From DAOVXM01 sp963746255 (GTDB lineage Bacteria > Chloroflexota > Anaerolineae > Anaerolineales > UBA4823): a stretch of DNA of 64,000 nucleotides. Where the stretch lies: positions 62,001-126,000 of the forward strand of contig CAVVAJ010000007.1 in assembly GCA_963746255.1 (NCBI GenBank), written 5' to 3'. The first letter of the stretch is position 1, and the number at the start of each line of letters is the position of its first letter. Below the pieces are notes generated by a model, which did not search any database, was not told the origin of the DNA, and saw only the letters and a list, made by a program, of their open reading frames with translations. The position numbers and the translations under genes are program-made. Positions 27,176 to 35,500 of this stretch are shown piece after piece.

Positions 27176-28378
27176 ATGGCAAAGCAGAAATTTGAGCGGA
27201 CGAAGCCGCACATGAACGTAGGGACGATGGGGCACATCGATCATGGGAAGACGACGTTGACGGCCGCGATCACGAAATATTGTGCGATGTCCGGGCAAGG
27301 AGAATTTCGGGCATTCGACTCGATCGATAATGCACCGGAAGAGAAAGAGCGCGGCATCACGATCAACATAGCGCACGTGGAATACGAGACTGATAATCGG
27401 CACTATGCACACGTGGACATGCCTGGGCACCGTGACTACATCAAGAACATGATCACGGGAGCAGCGCAGGTCGATGGAGCGATCCTGGTGGTAGCGGCGC
27501 CGGATGGGCCGATGCCGCAAACGCGGGAGCACGTGCTGTTAGCGCGGCAGGTGGAAGTGCCAGCGATTGTTGTGTATCTGAACAAAGTCGATATGATGGA
27601 TGATCCGGAGCTGTTGGAGCTGGTGGAGTTGGAGCTGCGTGAGTTGTTGAACGAGTACGGGTTCCCTGGGGACGAGACGCCGATCGTGCGCGGGAGTGCT
27701 TTGGAAGCGTTGGAGAGCGAGAGCAGCGATCAGGATGCACCAGAGTATGAGAGCATCAAAGAACTGCTGCGGGTAGTGGACGAATACATCCCCGAGCCAG
27801 TACGCGAGATTGACAAGCCGTTCATGATGTCGGTGGAGGACGTGTTCTCGATCAAGGGGCGTGGGACGGTGGTGACGGGGCGTGTTGAGCGCGGCGCAGT
27901 GAAAGTAGGCGAGCCGGTGGAGATCGTAGGCTTACTGGAGAAGAGCATAAGCTCGGTGGTGACGGGCGTGGAGATGTTCCACAAGACGTTGGACACTGGG
28001 CAAGCTGGTGATAACCTGGGCTTGCTGCTGCGCGGCATAGACCGTGACCAGGTAGAGCGCGGGATGGTGATAGCCAAACCGGGCAGCATCACACCGCACA
28101 CGAAATTCATGAGCGAGGTATACGTATTGCGGAAGGATGAGGGAGGGCGGCACAAGGCGTTCTTCTCAGGGTACCGGCCGCAGTTCTTCGTCCGGACGTT
28201 GGATGTGACCGGGACGATTGAGCTACCGGAGGGTGTCGAGATGGTGATGCCTGGTGACAGTGTGAACTTGAAGGTGGAGCTGATCATACCGGTGGCATTG
28301 GAGCTGGGATCAAACTTTGCGATCCGTGAAGGTGGTCTGACGGTTGGCGCCGGCGTGATCACAGAAATCATAGAGTAA
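27176..28378 (+). CDS. tuf: Elongation factor Tu
   Basis: 400 residues from ATG 27176 (AGGAGAAGG upstream). It brings aminoacyl-tRNA to the ribosome as a GTPase. G1 is GHIDHGKT, G2 RGITIN, G3 DMPGH, G4 NKVD and G5 SAL. Unusual are Met in place of the common Cys in VDCPGH, Arg in place of Ala in PGHADY, and Leu in place of Arg in EGGRTVGAG near the C-terminus. Codon choice is also odd: it is rich in GCG, ACG, GTG and GGG and clearly more GC-rich than the ribosomal protein genes that follow. It lies in a transcript with three tRNAs and rpmG. Confidence 0.97.
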   Translation: MAKQKFERTKPHMNVGTMGHIDHGKTTLTAAITKYCAMSGQGEFRAFDSIDNAPEEKERGITINIAHVEYETDNRHYAHVDMPGHRDYIKNMITGAAQVDGAILVVAAPDGPMPQTREHVLLARQVEVPAIVVYLNKVDMMDDPELLELVELELRELLNEYGFPGDETPIVRGSALEALESESSDQDAPEYESIKELLRVVDEYIPEPVREIDKPFMMSVEDVFSIKGRGTVVTGRVERGAVKVGEPVEIVGLLEKSISSVVTGVEMFHKTLDTGQAGDNLGLLLRGIDRDQVERGMVIAKPGSITPHTKFMSEVYVLRKDEGGRHKAFFSGYRPQFFVRTLDVTGTIELPEGVEMVMPGDSVNLKVELIIPVALELGSNFAIREGGLTVGAGVITEIIE

Positions 28379-28418
28379 GGAGTGACACCATACATTTGTG
28401 GTGTAAATAATTAACATC

Positions 28419-28586
28419 ATGGCTGGAAAAAAAGGTATTCGACCGGTGGTAACATTGGCATGCACCGAATGTAAAGAACGCAACTACACAACGGAGAAAA
28501 ACCGCCGCAATGACCCTGGTCGCTTAGAATTAAATAAATATTGCCCGCGATGCCGCAATCATCAACTGCATCGAGAGACCAAGTAG
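28419..28586 (+). CDS. rpmG: 50S ribosomal protein L33
   Basis: 55 residues, complete. It starts MAGKKGIRPVVTLACTEC and carries both zinc-binding pairs, CTEC and CPRC, so it is the zinc-containing (C+) form. Position between tuf and tRNA-Trp/secE is the common arrangement in Gram-positive bacteria. A six-pair hairpin (ACACCA...TGGTGT at 28385-28404) lies between tuf and this gene. The start ATG has no strong ribosome site, suggesting re-initiation after tuf, 40 bases upstream. Confidence 0.95.
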   Translation: MAGKKGIRPVVTLACTECKERNYTTEKNRRNDPGRLELNKYCPRCRNHQLHRETK

Positions 28587-28648
28587 TAAGCCGGTCAATT
28601 TGTCAGCGGTAGGTTGATTTAAGAAATGCTTGACTGATTGACCAACAC

Positions 28649-28722
28649 AGGCCAGTAGCTCAATTTGGTAGAGCACTCGTCTCCAAAACGAGCGGTTGTG
28701 GGTTCAAGTCCTACCTGGCCTG
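28649..28722 (+). tRNA. tRNA-Trp (CCA)
   Basis: 74 bases: acceptor AGGCCAG with CTGGCCT, D stem GCTC/GAGC, anticodon stem CTCGT/ACGAG around CTCCAAA (anticodon CCA), T stem GTGGG/CCTAC with TTCAAGT. It sits between rpmG and secE, a conserved order. Confidence 0.96.
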
Positions 28723-28734
28723 CCTGATACGGAT

Positions 28735-28760
28735 AACGCCGTCTCAAAGGGCGGCGTTTT
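28735..28760 (+). terminator. Hairpin terminator after tRNA-Trp
   Basis: Stem AACGCCG/CGGCGTT with a ten-base loop followed by TTTTG. It separates the tRNA-tuf-rpmG transcript from secE-nusG, perhaps with partial read-through. Confidence 0.65.
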
Positions 28761-28852
28761 GTCCGTAATACATTGCACTAATCAACGAATTGAGAAGAGG
28801 ATCTGCGGATCTGGCTTCCAGAGATATTTTCGATCGATGTAAGGAGACTGCC

Positions 28853-29077
28853 TTGGCCAAAGCTGATAAACGAAAAAGCACTGGGCGCAAACGTCAAAAC
28901 GCAATCCAACGTTATTTTCGGGAAACGGTTGGCGAACTGCGCAAAGTGAACTGGCCTACCCGCAAGGAAGCCACTAATCTTACGATAGTTGTGTTGATAG
29001 TCACATTTACAATGAGTTTTTTCTTAGGGATCTTAGATTTTATATTTGCACGCGTAATTGCCCTGATTATTAGCTGA
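28853..29077 (+). CDS. secE: Preprotein translocase subunit SecE
   Basis: 74 residues from TTG 28853; AAGGAGA at 28841 sits at ideal distance, so the longer frame opening at 28790 is not the real start. The family motif ELRKVNWPTRKEA precedes one membrane helix (VVLIVTFTMSFFLGILDFIF). SecE is the single-helix clamp of the SecYEG channel. A basic, Lys/Arg-rich N-terminus is cytoplasmic. It is followed by nusG 60 bases downstream, the universal order. Confidence 0.93.
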   Translation: MAKADKRKSTGRKRQNAIQRYFRETVGELRKVNWPTRKEATNLTIVVLIVTFTMSFFLGILDFIFARVIALIIS

Positions 29078-29137
29078 TGCGGACTTTTTAGCGACATGCG
29101 GCTGAATGTAGTTACGTAATATTTGGGATGTTTTATT

Positions 29138-29815
29138 ATGGATGTATTTGATCAAGAGGACAAATCTAACGAGCTGGATGATGGCATCGATATTGCTAGT
29201 GAATCAGCAGAAGTTAAATTGTCAGATGATACTGCCCTAACAGATACCGACGAGCGACTCACTCTGCAAGAAGACCAACCAGAGAGTGAAGACGGCCGCG
29301 CTTGGTATGTGGTTCATTGTTATTCGGGATATGAGAATAAGGTGCGTCACAATCTGGAACAGCGCATAGAAACCATGGGAATGAAGGATAAGATCTTTGA
29401 TGTCGTCGTCCCTACAGAGGAAGAAATTGAAGTCAAGGATGGAAAGCGCCGGACTGTTGAACGGCGGGTTTTCCCAGGCTATATATTGGTTAATTTGGCG
29501 TTGAGTGAGGAATCTTGGTATGTAGTGCGTAATACTCCCGGCGTAACTGGCTTTGTCGGAATGGGCAACAACCCCACACCTTTACGCCCTGAGGAGGTTG
29601 CCCAGATCATCAAACGCATGGAAGCTGATGCTCCACGGATAAAGGTGACCTTTAAGTCTGGTGAGCGTGTGCGCATTGTTGATGGACCATTCAACGACTT
29701 TCGTGGGACCGTTTCCGAAATTGATATGGAACGAGCCAAAGTGCGTGTTATGGTGAATTTCTTCGGTCGCGAGACCCCTGTTGAATTGGACTTTTTACAG
29801 GTCGAAAAGGCATAA
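29138..29815 (+). CDS. nusG: Transcription termination/antitermination protein NusG
   Basis: 225 residues from ATG 29138. The first 55 residues are an acidic, low-complexity extension (DVFDQEDKSNELDDG), longer than in E. coli NusG (181 residues). The NGN domain begins RAWYVVHCYSGYENKVR and shows RRVFPGYILV and NTPGVTGFVG; the C-terminal KOW domain is FKSGERVRIVDGPFNDFRGTV. NusG binds RNA polymerase and affects pausing, Rho action and coupling to ribosomes. The acidic N-terminal extension is also known in other deep-branching lineages, but its role is not clear. Confidence 0.95.
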   Translation: MDVFDQEDKSNELDDGIDIASESAEVKLSDDTALTDTDERLTLQEDQPESEDGRAWYVVHCYSGYENKVRHNLEQRIETMGMKDKIFDVVVPTEEEIEVKDGKRRTVERRVFPGYILVNLALSEESWYVVRNTPGVTGFVGMGNNPTPLRPEEVAQIIKRMEADAPRIKVTFKSGERVRIVDGPFNDFRGTVSEIDMERAKVRVMVNFFGRETPVELDFLQVEKA

Positions 29816-29896
29816 GCCAAGCCAAGGATGGCTTGGAACGAAATCAAGTGGGAGGGTTTTGACAAATCACCCGCCAATACCACCAAGGAGTGAAAA

Positions 29897-30322
29897 GTGG
29901 CAAAGAAGTTAAAAGCAATTGTTCGATTACAAATTGATGCCGGCAAAGCAAATCCTGCCCCGCCGATTGGTCCCGCTCTGGCGGGGCATGGCATCAACCT
30001 CATGCAATTCTGCAAAGAGTATAACGCCCGGACATCTAATCGTATTGGCGAAGTAATTCCTGCGGAAATCAGTGTCTTTACGGATGGTTCCTTTACATTT
30101 ATCTTGAAAACGCCACCGGCTTCGATATTGCTGAAGAAGGCGGCCGGAGTTGATAAAGGTTCTTCAGAACCACTTCGCGAGAAAGTTGGCAGCGTGACAC
30201 GTTCGCAAGTCCGCGAAATCGCTGAACTGAAGATGAAGGACCTGAATGCGATTGATATTGAAGGCGCAATGCGTCAGATTGAAGGCACTGCCCGTAATAT
30301 GGGCATCACAATAGTGGAATAA
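29897..30322 (+). CDS. rplK: 50S ribosomal protein L11
   Basis: 141 residues from GTG 29897 after AAGGAG. The signatures IDAGKANPAPPIGPALAGHG and the C-terminal RNA-binding part (IEGTARNMGI) are clear. L11 binds the GTPase-associated region of 23S rRNA. It is first of the rplK-rplA pair and follows nusG by 81 bases. Length is standard. Confidence 0.97.
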   Translation: MAKKLKAIVRLQIDAGKANPAPPIGPALAGHGINLMQFCKEYNARTSNRIGEVIPAEISVFTDGSFTFILKTPPASILLKKAAGVDKGSSEPLREKVGSVTRSQVREIAELKMKDLNAIDIEGAMRQIEGTARNMGITIVE

Positions 30323-30374
30323 ACCCTGTGGGAGGCTGGCATAACCAGCCGTCTGTACCACGAAGGAGTAGTTG

Positions 30375-31094
30375 ATGGCAAAACATGGAAAAAAATATCT
30401 GAATGCAGCGGCCAAAGTTGACCGCGATCGCTTCTATAACCCCAAAGAGGCGATTGACCTCGCCAAAGAAACCACGACGACTAATTTTGACGCGACAGTT
30501 GAAATGCATATTCGTCTGGGAGTAGACCCCCGCCATGCTGACCAACTGGTTCGTGATGTAGTTGTACTACCGCACGGATTGGGTAAATCAGTAAGTGTAC
30601 TAGTGTTTGCCCAAGGTGAAGGGGCAAGTTTGGCCCGTGAAGCTGGGGCAGATTATGTTGCAGATGATGATGAGGTTATTAACAATATCCAAAACGGTTG
30701 GACTGATTTCGACGTGGCAATCGCAACCCCGGATATGATGGGTCAGGTTGGTCGCCTCGGACGCGTGCTTGGCCCGCGAGGATTGATGCCCAATCCGAAA
30801 GCAGGTACGGTTGTCCAAGCCGAAGACATCCCGCGAGTTATTGAAGAGACTAAGGCTGGTCGAGTCGAGTTTCGGATCGACAAAACGGCCAACCTGCATG
30901 TACCGATTGGGAAATCTTCTTTCGATTCGGAAAAACTTTATGATAACGCCGCGGCACTTATGGAATTTGTGATTAAAGCTCGTCCACCAGCAGCCAAAGG
31001 GACCTATATCCGGCGTGTTACTATTACTACCACTATGGGGCCTGGTATCAAGATTGACCCAATCCAGGCACAGGCTATGGAGGCCAGCGAGTGA
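30375..31094 (+). CDS. rplA: 50S ribosomal protein L1
   Basis: 239 residues. ATG 30375 is preceded by AAGGAG at 30363; a TTG directly before it is not needed. Signatures include VVLPHGLGKSVSVLVFAQG, VGRLGRVLGPRGLMPNPKAGTV and the C-terminal TTMGPGIKID. L1 forms the L1 stalk and in many bacteria represses its own operon by binding mRNA; no L1 site was defined here. It follows rplK by 50 bases. Confidence 0.97.
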   Translation: MAKHGKKYLNAAAKVDRDRFYNPKEAIDLAKETTTTNFDATVEMHIRLGVDPRHADQLVRDVVVLPHGLGKSVSVLVFAQGEGASLAREAGADYVADDDEVINNIQNGWTDFDVAIATPDMMGQVGRLGRVLGPRGLMPNPKAGTVVQAEDIPRVIEETKAGRVEFRIDKTANLHVPIGKSSFDSEKLYDNAAALMEFVIKARPPAAKGTYIRRVTITTTMGPGIKIDPIQAQAMEASE

Positions 31095-31124
31095 GATAGA
31101 TAAATTTCATCGCATGTAATCAAC

Positions 31125-31241
31125 CGCTTCGCCATAGACAGCAGGCGCAATGGGAGTTCTCGTGCTTAATTCCCTGCCGAGGTGGAGATATCCTATAGAT
31201 CGAATTTTATACCCGATAAGGGTACAGTCACTTGATCAAGG
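31125..31241 (+). ncRNA. Ribosomal L10 leader (autoregulatory mRNA element)
   Basis: The 207-base gap between rplA and rplJ contains AGACAGCAGGCGCAATGGGAG and, later, TTCCCTGCCGAGGTGGAGAT, the two conserved strands of the L10(L12) binding leader found in most bacteria. L10 complexed with L12 binds this RNA and represses its own synthesis. It feeds directly into an attenuator hairpin. Confidence 0.8.
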
Positions 31242-31279
31242 AAGTCTTTGCCGAAAATATGGAGAGGCAAAGACTTTTT
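31242..31279 (+). terminator. Attenuator hairpin before rplJ
   Basis: Perfect 11-bp stem AAGTCTTTGCC/GGCAAAGACTT with a 13-base loop, followed by TTT, ending nine bases before the AAAGGAGG ribosome site of rplJ. Together with the L10 leader it suggests control by premature termination of rplJ-rplL. Confidence 0.8.
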
Positions 31280-31301
31280 ATTTGAAAGGAGGTGGTGAAC
31301 C

Positions 31302-31838
31302 TTGGCAATTTCTAAAGAACGTAAAAATGAAATAGTAGCACAATACGGGGAATGGATAACCGAAAGCAAAGCCATGATTGTCGCCGAATATATCGGCCTT
31401 TCCGTGAAGGACCTCGACCAGCTACGGAGAAACGTGCGCGAAGTTGGAGGCGAATTTCACATCGTTAAGAACACATTGGGAAAAATGGCGTTCGATGCAG
31501 CGGGTTTGAAATACGCAGATAAGATGTTCGTGGAAACGACCGCGATCGGATTTGCCTTCGAGGATGCGCCTGGTCTTGCGAAAGCGATGACTGATTTTGC
31601 AAAAGACAAAGAATTTTTGAAAGTGAAGTGTGGGTACCTCGAGCAGCAAAGTATTAGCCCTGCAGAAGTCCAGGCATTAGCAGATCTTCCGCCTCTACCC
31701 GTAATGCGTGCCACACTCTTGGGTACACTTTTGGCACCAGCAAATCAGCTGGCTCGGGTTTTGTCCGAACCTGGTCGCCAAATTGCTGCTGTGTTGAACG
31801 CGTATGCAGAAAAAGATGCAGTTGCCGAAGCAGGTTAA
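31302..31838 (+). CDS. rplJ: 50S ribosomal protein L10
   Basis: 178 residues from TTG 31302, placed after AAAGGAGGTGG. It starts MAISKERKNEIVAQYGEW and has the SKAMIVAEYIGLSVKDLDQLR region that binds 23S rRNA, then the C-terminal helix that carries L7/L12 dimers. It is under the L10 leader and attenuator upstream. The next gene, rplL, begins 81 bases later. Confidence 0.97.
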   Translation: MAISKERKNEIVAQYGEWITESKAMIVAEYIGLSVKDLDQLRRNVREVGGEFHIVKNTLGKMAFDAAGLKYADKMFVETTAIGFAFEDAPGLAKAMTDFAKDKEFLKVKCGYLEQQSISPAEVQALADLPPLPVMRATLLGTLLAPANQLARVLSEPGRQIAAVLNAYAEKDAVAEAG

Positions 31839-31919
31839 TATGAATTGTGATCTCGTAACTACCACAAATTGCTAGTATCGATCAGAAAAAAATTATGATC
31901 ATCCATAAGGAGAATTAAA

Positions 31920-32294
31920 ATGGCAGATTTAGATAAACTTGTTGAACAACTTGGCAAGCTAACAGTATTGGAGGCTTCTGAGTTAGTAGGTAAATTGGAA
32001 GAGGCTTGGGGTGTATCAGCAGCTGCTCCGGTCGCAGTTGCAGCTGCAGCGCCCGCTGCTGCTGCGGAGGCTGCAGAAGAGAAAACCGAGTTTGATGTCG
32101 TCATCAAAGAAACTGGTCCGAAGAAGATCGAAGTGATCAAGGCTATCCGCCAATTTACCAGCCTGGGCCTGAAGGAAGCTAAAGAATTGGCTGAGACACC
32201 TGATTCCAAGGTGTTGGAAGGCGTCGGCAAGGACGCCGCTGAGGACGCGAAAACAAAACTTGAGGCAGCTGGTGCAGTAGTAGCTTTGGAATAG
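31920..32294 (+). CDS. rplL: 50S ribosomal protein L7/L12
   Basis: 124 residues from ATG 31920 after AAGGAG. The N-terminal dimerisation part is followed by an Ala-rich hinge (VAAAAPAAAAEAAEE) and the C-terminal factor-binding domain (EKTEFDVVIKETGPKKIEVIK, LKEAKELAE). It recruits translation factors. The gene ends five bases before a 120-bp repeat. rpoB and rpoC, which often follow, are not present in this window. Confidence 0.97.
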   Translation: MADLDKLVEQLGKLTVLEASELVGKLEEAWGVSAAAPVAVAAAAPAAAAEAAEEKTEFDVVIKETGPKKIEVIKAIRQFTSLGLKEAKELAETPDSKVLEGVGKDAAEDAKTKLEAAGAVVALE

Positions 32295-32298
32295 CGCT

Positions 32299-32418
32299 CT
32301 AGTGTTCCGCCAAAAGTGATTATTTGGGAAGAATTGATCGTGGACGGAACACTTTAAGCTTTGTAAAGGGAAAGTAACCGGATATCGAATGAAACTATCA
32401 TCCTTGACAAAGCACTAG
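32299..32418. repeat. Interspersed repeat copy 1 (CTAGTG ... CACTAG ends)
   Basis: 120 bases bounded by CTAGTG and CACTAG. An internal hairpin pairs AGTGTTCCG with CGGAACACT. A second copy lies at 36904-37028. The right 40 bases are nearly identical in both (GATATCGAATGAAAC, then TTGACAAAGCACTAG). It has no coding capacity. The inverted ends resemble a miniature element or a processed palindromic unit. Confidence 0.75.
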
Positions 32419-32446
32419 TCCCTTCAATAAATAACTTGTATTTCTG

Positions 32447-32507
32447 TGCAGATCTCCTGCATCAGGATCAACTACGATCCATTTTTGCAGGAGTTCTGCA
32501 CGTTTTA
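32447..32507 (+). terminator. Intrinsic terminator of the ribosomal protein operon
   Basis: Stem TGCAGATCTCCTGCA / TGCAGGAGTTCTGCA, 15 positions with one mismatch, followed by CGTTTTATT. It lies 150 bases after rplL, beyond the repeat. Confidence 0.75.
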
Positions 32508-32695
32508 TTAACAAATTCGTGCTCGTGAGCTAATACTCTACCGAGAATGTATATGATGCGCTAGAATCATAGTTAATGTAAGGGTTCGGTTTGTATTCAT
32601 ATCAATTACAATATTATTGGCAGGGACCATGCCGGGCCGGGAATTTCGGCAATTCATTAAACCAGCTCAAAATGATTGTTGAAGGAGTGCAGTAG

Positions 32696-33099
32696 ATGTT
32701 TAGTAGTGTGCCCCTACTCCAAATTGTGACAATTCTATTACTGGCGTTTTCTGTAGCTTGTTCTCCAAATACCCCCAACCAGAAGATTTGGATTCTACAG
32801 TGAGGGTTGGTGAAACCTTGTTTACCCAGAACACCTTGGGCAATAAAATCGGTTGCAAGACCTGCCACTCCGTTGAAGCAGATGTGGTATTGATTGGACC
32901 TTCAATGGCCGGATTAGGGGCCAGTGGTGGAACAACTGTTCCTGGCATGACGGCTCAAGATTATCTCCGTAAATCTTTGATAGAGCCAGACGCATTTATT
33001 GTGGAAGGATATCCTGCTGGTGTAATGCCAACTGGTTATTATGAAGCACTGGATGAAGAACAGCTCACAGCTCTGGCAGATTTTCTATTGGTCTGGTGA
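32696..33099 (+). pseudogene. Cytochrome c lipoprotein, frameshifted at a C-run
   Basis: ATG 32696 follows GAAGGAG and begins a lipoprotein signal: a hydrophobic core, then FSVAC, with Cys as the acylation site. After TPN the frame is lost. Adding one C to the five-C run at 32772-32776 restores a 134-residue protein whose remainder is a class I cytochrome c: GCKTCHS (haem CxxCH), TMAQ-like region with PGMTAQDYLRKSL and the distal Met in GVMPTGYY. It resembles the small electron-transfer subunit of membrane quinol or oxidase complexes. Either a recent single-base pseudogene or an under-called homopolymer. No oxidase genes are near. Confidence 0.75.
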
Positions 33100-33243
33100 C
33101 CATCTGTTTCCCTGGTCTGTGATCAACAGTTGCCGTTCTTTCAGCTGTCTGGTTTGTTGGTTGTCCGAAATAATCATCCATCCTAGTACTAGGTTATGGG
33201 AATTGTGGATAAAATCATTGATGGCGAATGAAGCAGCGATTAA

Positions 33244-33930
33244 ATGAATCTGAAAATGCAGGCTGCACAATATGCCTTGGATTTCGTGCATCCAGCTATG
33301 ATCCTGGGTTTGGGCAGCGGGTCGACAACTGAATATTTTATCGATCTGCTTGGTGAGCGCTACCGAACCGGTTCTCTGAAGGGTATCCAAGCTGTGCCTA
33401 CCTCCAAGGCAACGGCTAAGCAGGCACGAGCGTGGGGTATTCCGGTTACTACCCTTAGTGAATATCCGGCCCTTGATCTGGCAGTCGATGGTGCTGATGA
33501 AGTCGACCCACAGCTAAATTTAATTAAAGGACTCGGCAGGGCACTCTTGCGCGAGAAAGTGGTTGAATTTCGTTCCCAACGCTTGATCATAATTGTTGAT
33601 GAAAGCAAACTGGTATCGTGCTTGGGAGAAAAAGTCCCTCTACCCGTCGAGGTTATCAAGTTTGAAGTCCAGGCGCATATGGTTTGGCTTGAAACCTTAG
33701 GATGTCACACGGAACAATTCTGCGAAGAGAATGGGTCCCCGGTTGTCACGGATAATGGAAATTATCTGGTTGGATGTTATTTTGAAAATGGTATCGCCGA
33801 ACCTCATCAGCTTGCCCGTGTTTTAGCTGACCAACCGGGAATAGTAGAGCACGGACTGTTCTTGGACGTGGCTTCACAAGTGATTGTAGCCGGGCAAGCA
33901 GGCATACGCATTCTGGAGCGAGAGGAATGA
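33244..33930 (+). CDS. rpiA: Ribose-5-phosphate isomerase A
   Basis: 228 residues. It interconverts ribose 5-phosphate and ribulose 5-phosphate in the pentose phosphate pathway. Signatures: GLGSGSTTEYFIDLL, the active site Asp region AVDGADEVDPQLNLIKGLG and LLREKVVE. Its stop overlaps the rpe start (ATGA), so the two consecutive enzymes on ribulose 5-phosphate are translationally coupled. The ATG lacks a strong ribosome site. Length is normal. Confidence 0.94.
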   Translation: MNLKMQAAQYALDFVHPAMILGLGSGSTTEYFIDLLGERYRTGSLKGIQAVPTSKATAKQARAWGIPVTTLSEYPALDLAVDGADEVDPQLNLIKGLGRALLREKVVEFRSQRLIIIVDESKLVSCLGEKVPLPVEVIKFEVQAHMVWLETLGCHTEQFCEENGSPVVTDNGNYLVGCYFENGIAEPHQLARVLADQPGIVEHGLFLDVASQVIVAGQAGIRILEREE

Positions 33931-34598
33931 AGATAAAAATTGCTGCATCCATACTGGCTTCCGATTTCTCCCAGCTCGGGCAACAGGTCCAGGATGCTAT
34001 CGATGGAGGTGTAGATTACATCCATGTGGATGTTATGGACGGGCATTTTGTGCCCAATTTGACCATCGGTCCCCAAGTTGTAAAAGCGATCAAGCCGTTT
34101 GCTATGCAGGGGAATACACCTCTTGATGTTCACCTAATGGTTGAGAATCCCGAGCGTTTGATCCCATCCTTTATCAATGCCGGTGCAGATATCATTACAG
34201 TGCATGTCGAAACTTGTAATCATCTGCATCGAACACTCCAACACATCGGCGAGCTAGGCGCCAAACCAAGCGTTACTTTGAATCCCGGTACTTCTTTGAT
34301 GCAGATTGAAGAAGTTTTGGGATCTGTAGATCAAGTCCTGGTGATGTCGGTAAACCCTGGCTTTGGTGGACAGCATTTTATTCCCGGGACATTAGATAAA
34401 ATATCCCGTTTGAAGGAGATGTTGACAGCGAGGGGTTTGGATCATGTCGATATTGAAGTCGATGGTGGAATTAAAACGCAAAATGCACAAGAAGTCGTCA
34501 CTGCTGGAGCAACAGTCTTAGTGGTTGGTACAGGAATATTCAATTATAAGAGCAGCATAGCGGAAAATATTAAAAACTTACGCCAAGCATTACTGTAA
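33927..34598 (+). CDS. rpe: Ribulose-phosphate 3-epimerase
   Basis: 223 residues, TIM barrel. It interconverts ribulose and xylulose 5-phosphate. Metal-binding and active-site motifs are visible: ASDFSQLG, HVDVMDGHFVPN, DVHLMVENPE, VMSVNPGFGGQ and EVDGGI. It overlaps rpiA by four bases. After the stop about 150 bases lead to the response regulator gene, which has its own AGGAGG site. Confidence 0.95.
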   Translation: MKIKIAASILASDFSQLGQQVQDAIDGGVDYIHVDVMDGHFVPNLTIGPQVVKAIKPFAMQGNTPLDVHLMVENPERLIPSFINAGADIITVHVETCNHLHRTLQHIGELGAKPSVTLNPGTSLMQIEEVLGSVDQVLVMSVNPGFGGQHFIPGTLDKISRLKEMLTARGLDHVDIEVDGGIKTQNAQEVVTAGATVLVVGTGIFNYKSSIAENIKNLRQALL

Positions 34599-34752
34599 CA
34601 TGTATTGATTTTGTGTTATATTGGTTCGATAGCAGTGGTTTCTACGGACCAAATATTAAGAACGATAGTCTTTTGATTATCTAGCCGGAATATAACTTGC
34701 TGTATCAAAATTATGAGCAGCTTATGGTATATTTTGGTTTCAGGAGGATTTC

Positions 34753-35430
34753 ATGAGCGCACGTGTATTGATAATCGAAGATGATGAAGCGATATTAAAA
34801 TTCCTGCGCCGTGGTTTGGCGTATGAGGGGTATACGGTTGATGCAGCTCCCGATGGACAGACCGGTCTGATCTTGGCGCGCGATAACCCGCCAGATCTGG
34901 TTGTACTTGACTTGATGCTGCCCGGTATCGACGGATTGGAAGTCTGCCGCCGGTTGCGTGCCGGTGGTCCGGTTCCCATTTTAATCCTCACCGCAAAGGA
35001 TACGGTTAATGACCGCATCCAGGGTCTTGACATGGGGGCTGATGATTATATGGTCAAACCCTTTAACTTGGATGAGCTGCTAGCACGCATCAGGGCCCTT
35101 CTCCGACGAGCTCAGCCGGCTCGCCCGCAGGTTTTGCGCTTTGCCGACCTGTCTTTGGATACAGGCACCCGCCAAGCTTCACGGGGCGACCGGGTGATCT
35201 CGCTTACCGCCAAGGAGTACGAGCTCCTGGAGCTTTTCCTGCGCCATCCACGGCAAGTGCTTACCAGGGATGTGATCTTTGATCGTGTCTGGGGATATGA
35301 TTTCGGCGGCGAGAGTAATATCATCGAGGTCTATATCCGCTACCTGCGGCAGAAGCTCGAGGCCGAGGATGAACCACGCCTTCTGCACACTGTGCGCGGC
35401 ATGGGGTATGTCTTACGAGAGACCAACTGA
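34753..35430 (+). CDS. OmpR-family response regulator
   Basis: 225 residues. The receiver domain has acidic residues D10-D11, phospho-acceptor D53 in VVLDLMLPG and Lys in MVKPF. The C-terminal winged helix ends IRYLRQKLE...VRGMGYVLRE, typical for OmpR/PhoB. The cognate sensor kinase follows 70 bases later. The start follows CAGGAGG. The regulated genes are unknown; sensory specificity cannot be read. Confidence 0.95.
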   Translation: MSARVLIIEDDEAILKFLRRGLAYEGYTVDAAPDGQTGLILARDNPPDLVVLDLMLPGIDGLEVCRRLRAGGPVPILILTAKDTVNDRIQGLDMGADDYMVKPFNLDELLARIRALLRRAQPARPQVLRFADLSLDTGTRQASRGDRVISLTAKEYELLELFLRHPRQVLTRDVIFDRVWGYDFGGESNIIEVYIRYLRQKLEAEDEPRLLHTVRGMGYVLRETN

Positions 35431-35500
35431 CAGCCTGTTCTCTACCAGGTAATTCAATCGTCCAAGGCGAGTACTCCCTAATTAATCTGGACCCCGTCTG

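Noticed and set aside
27730..28395. A 221-codon open frame on the strand opposite tuf
   Set aside because: It mirrors the tuf codon pattern (GC-rich third positions) and has no family likeness or ribosome site.
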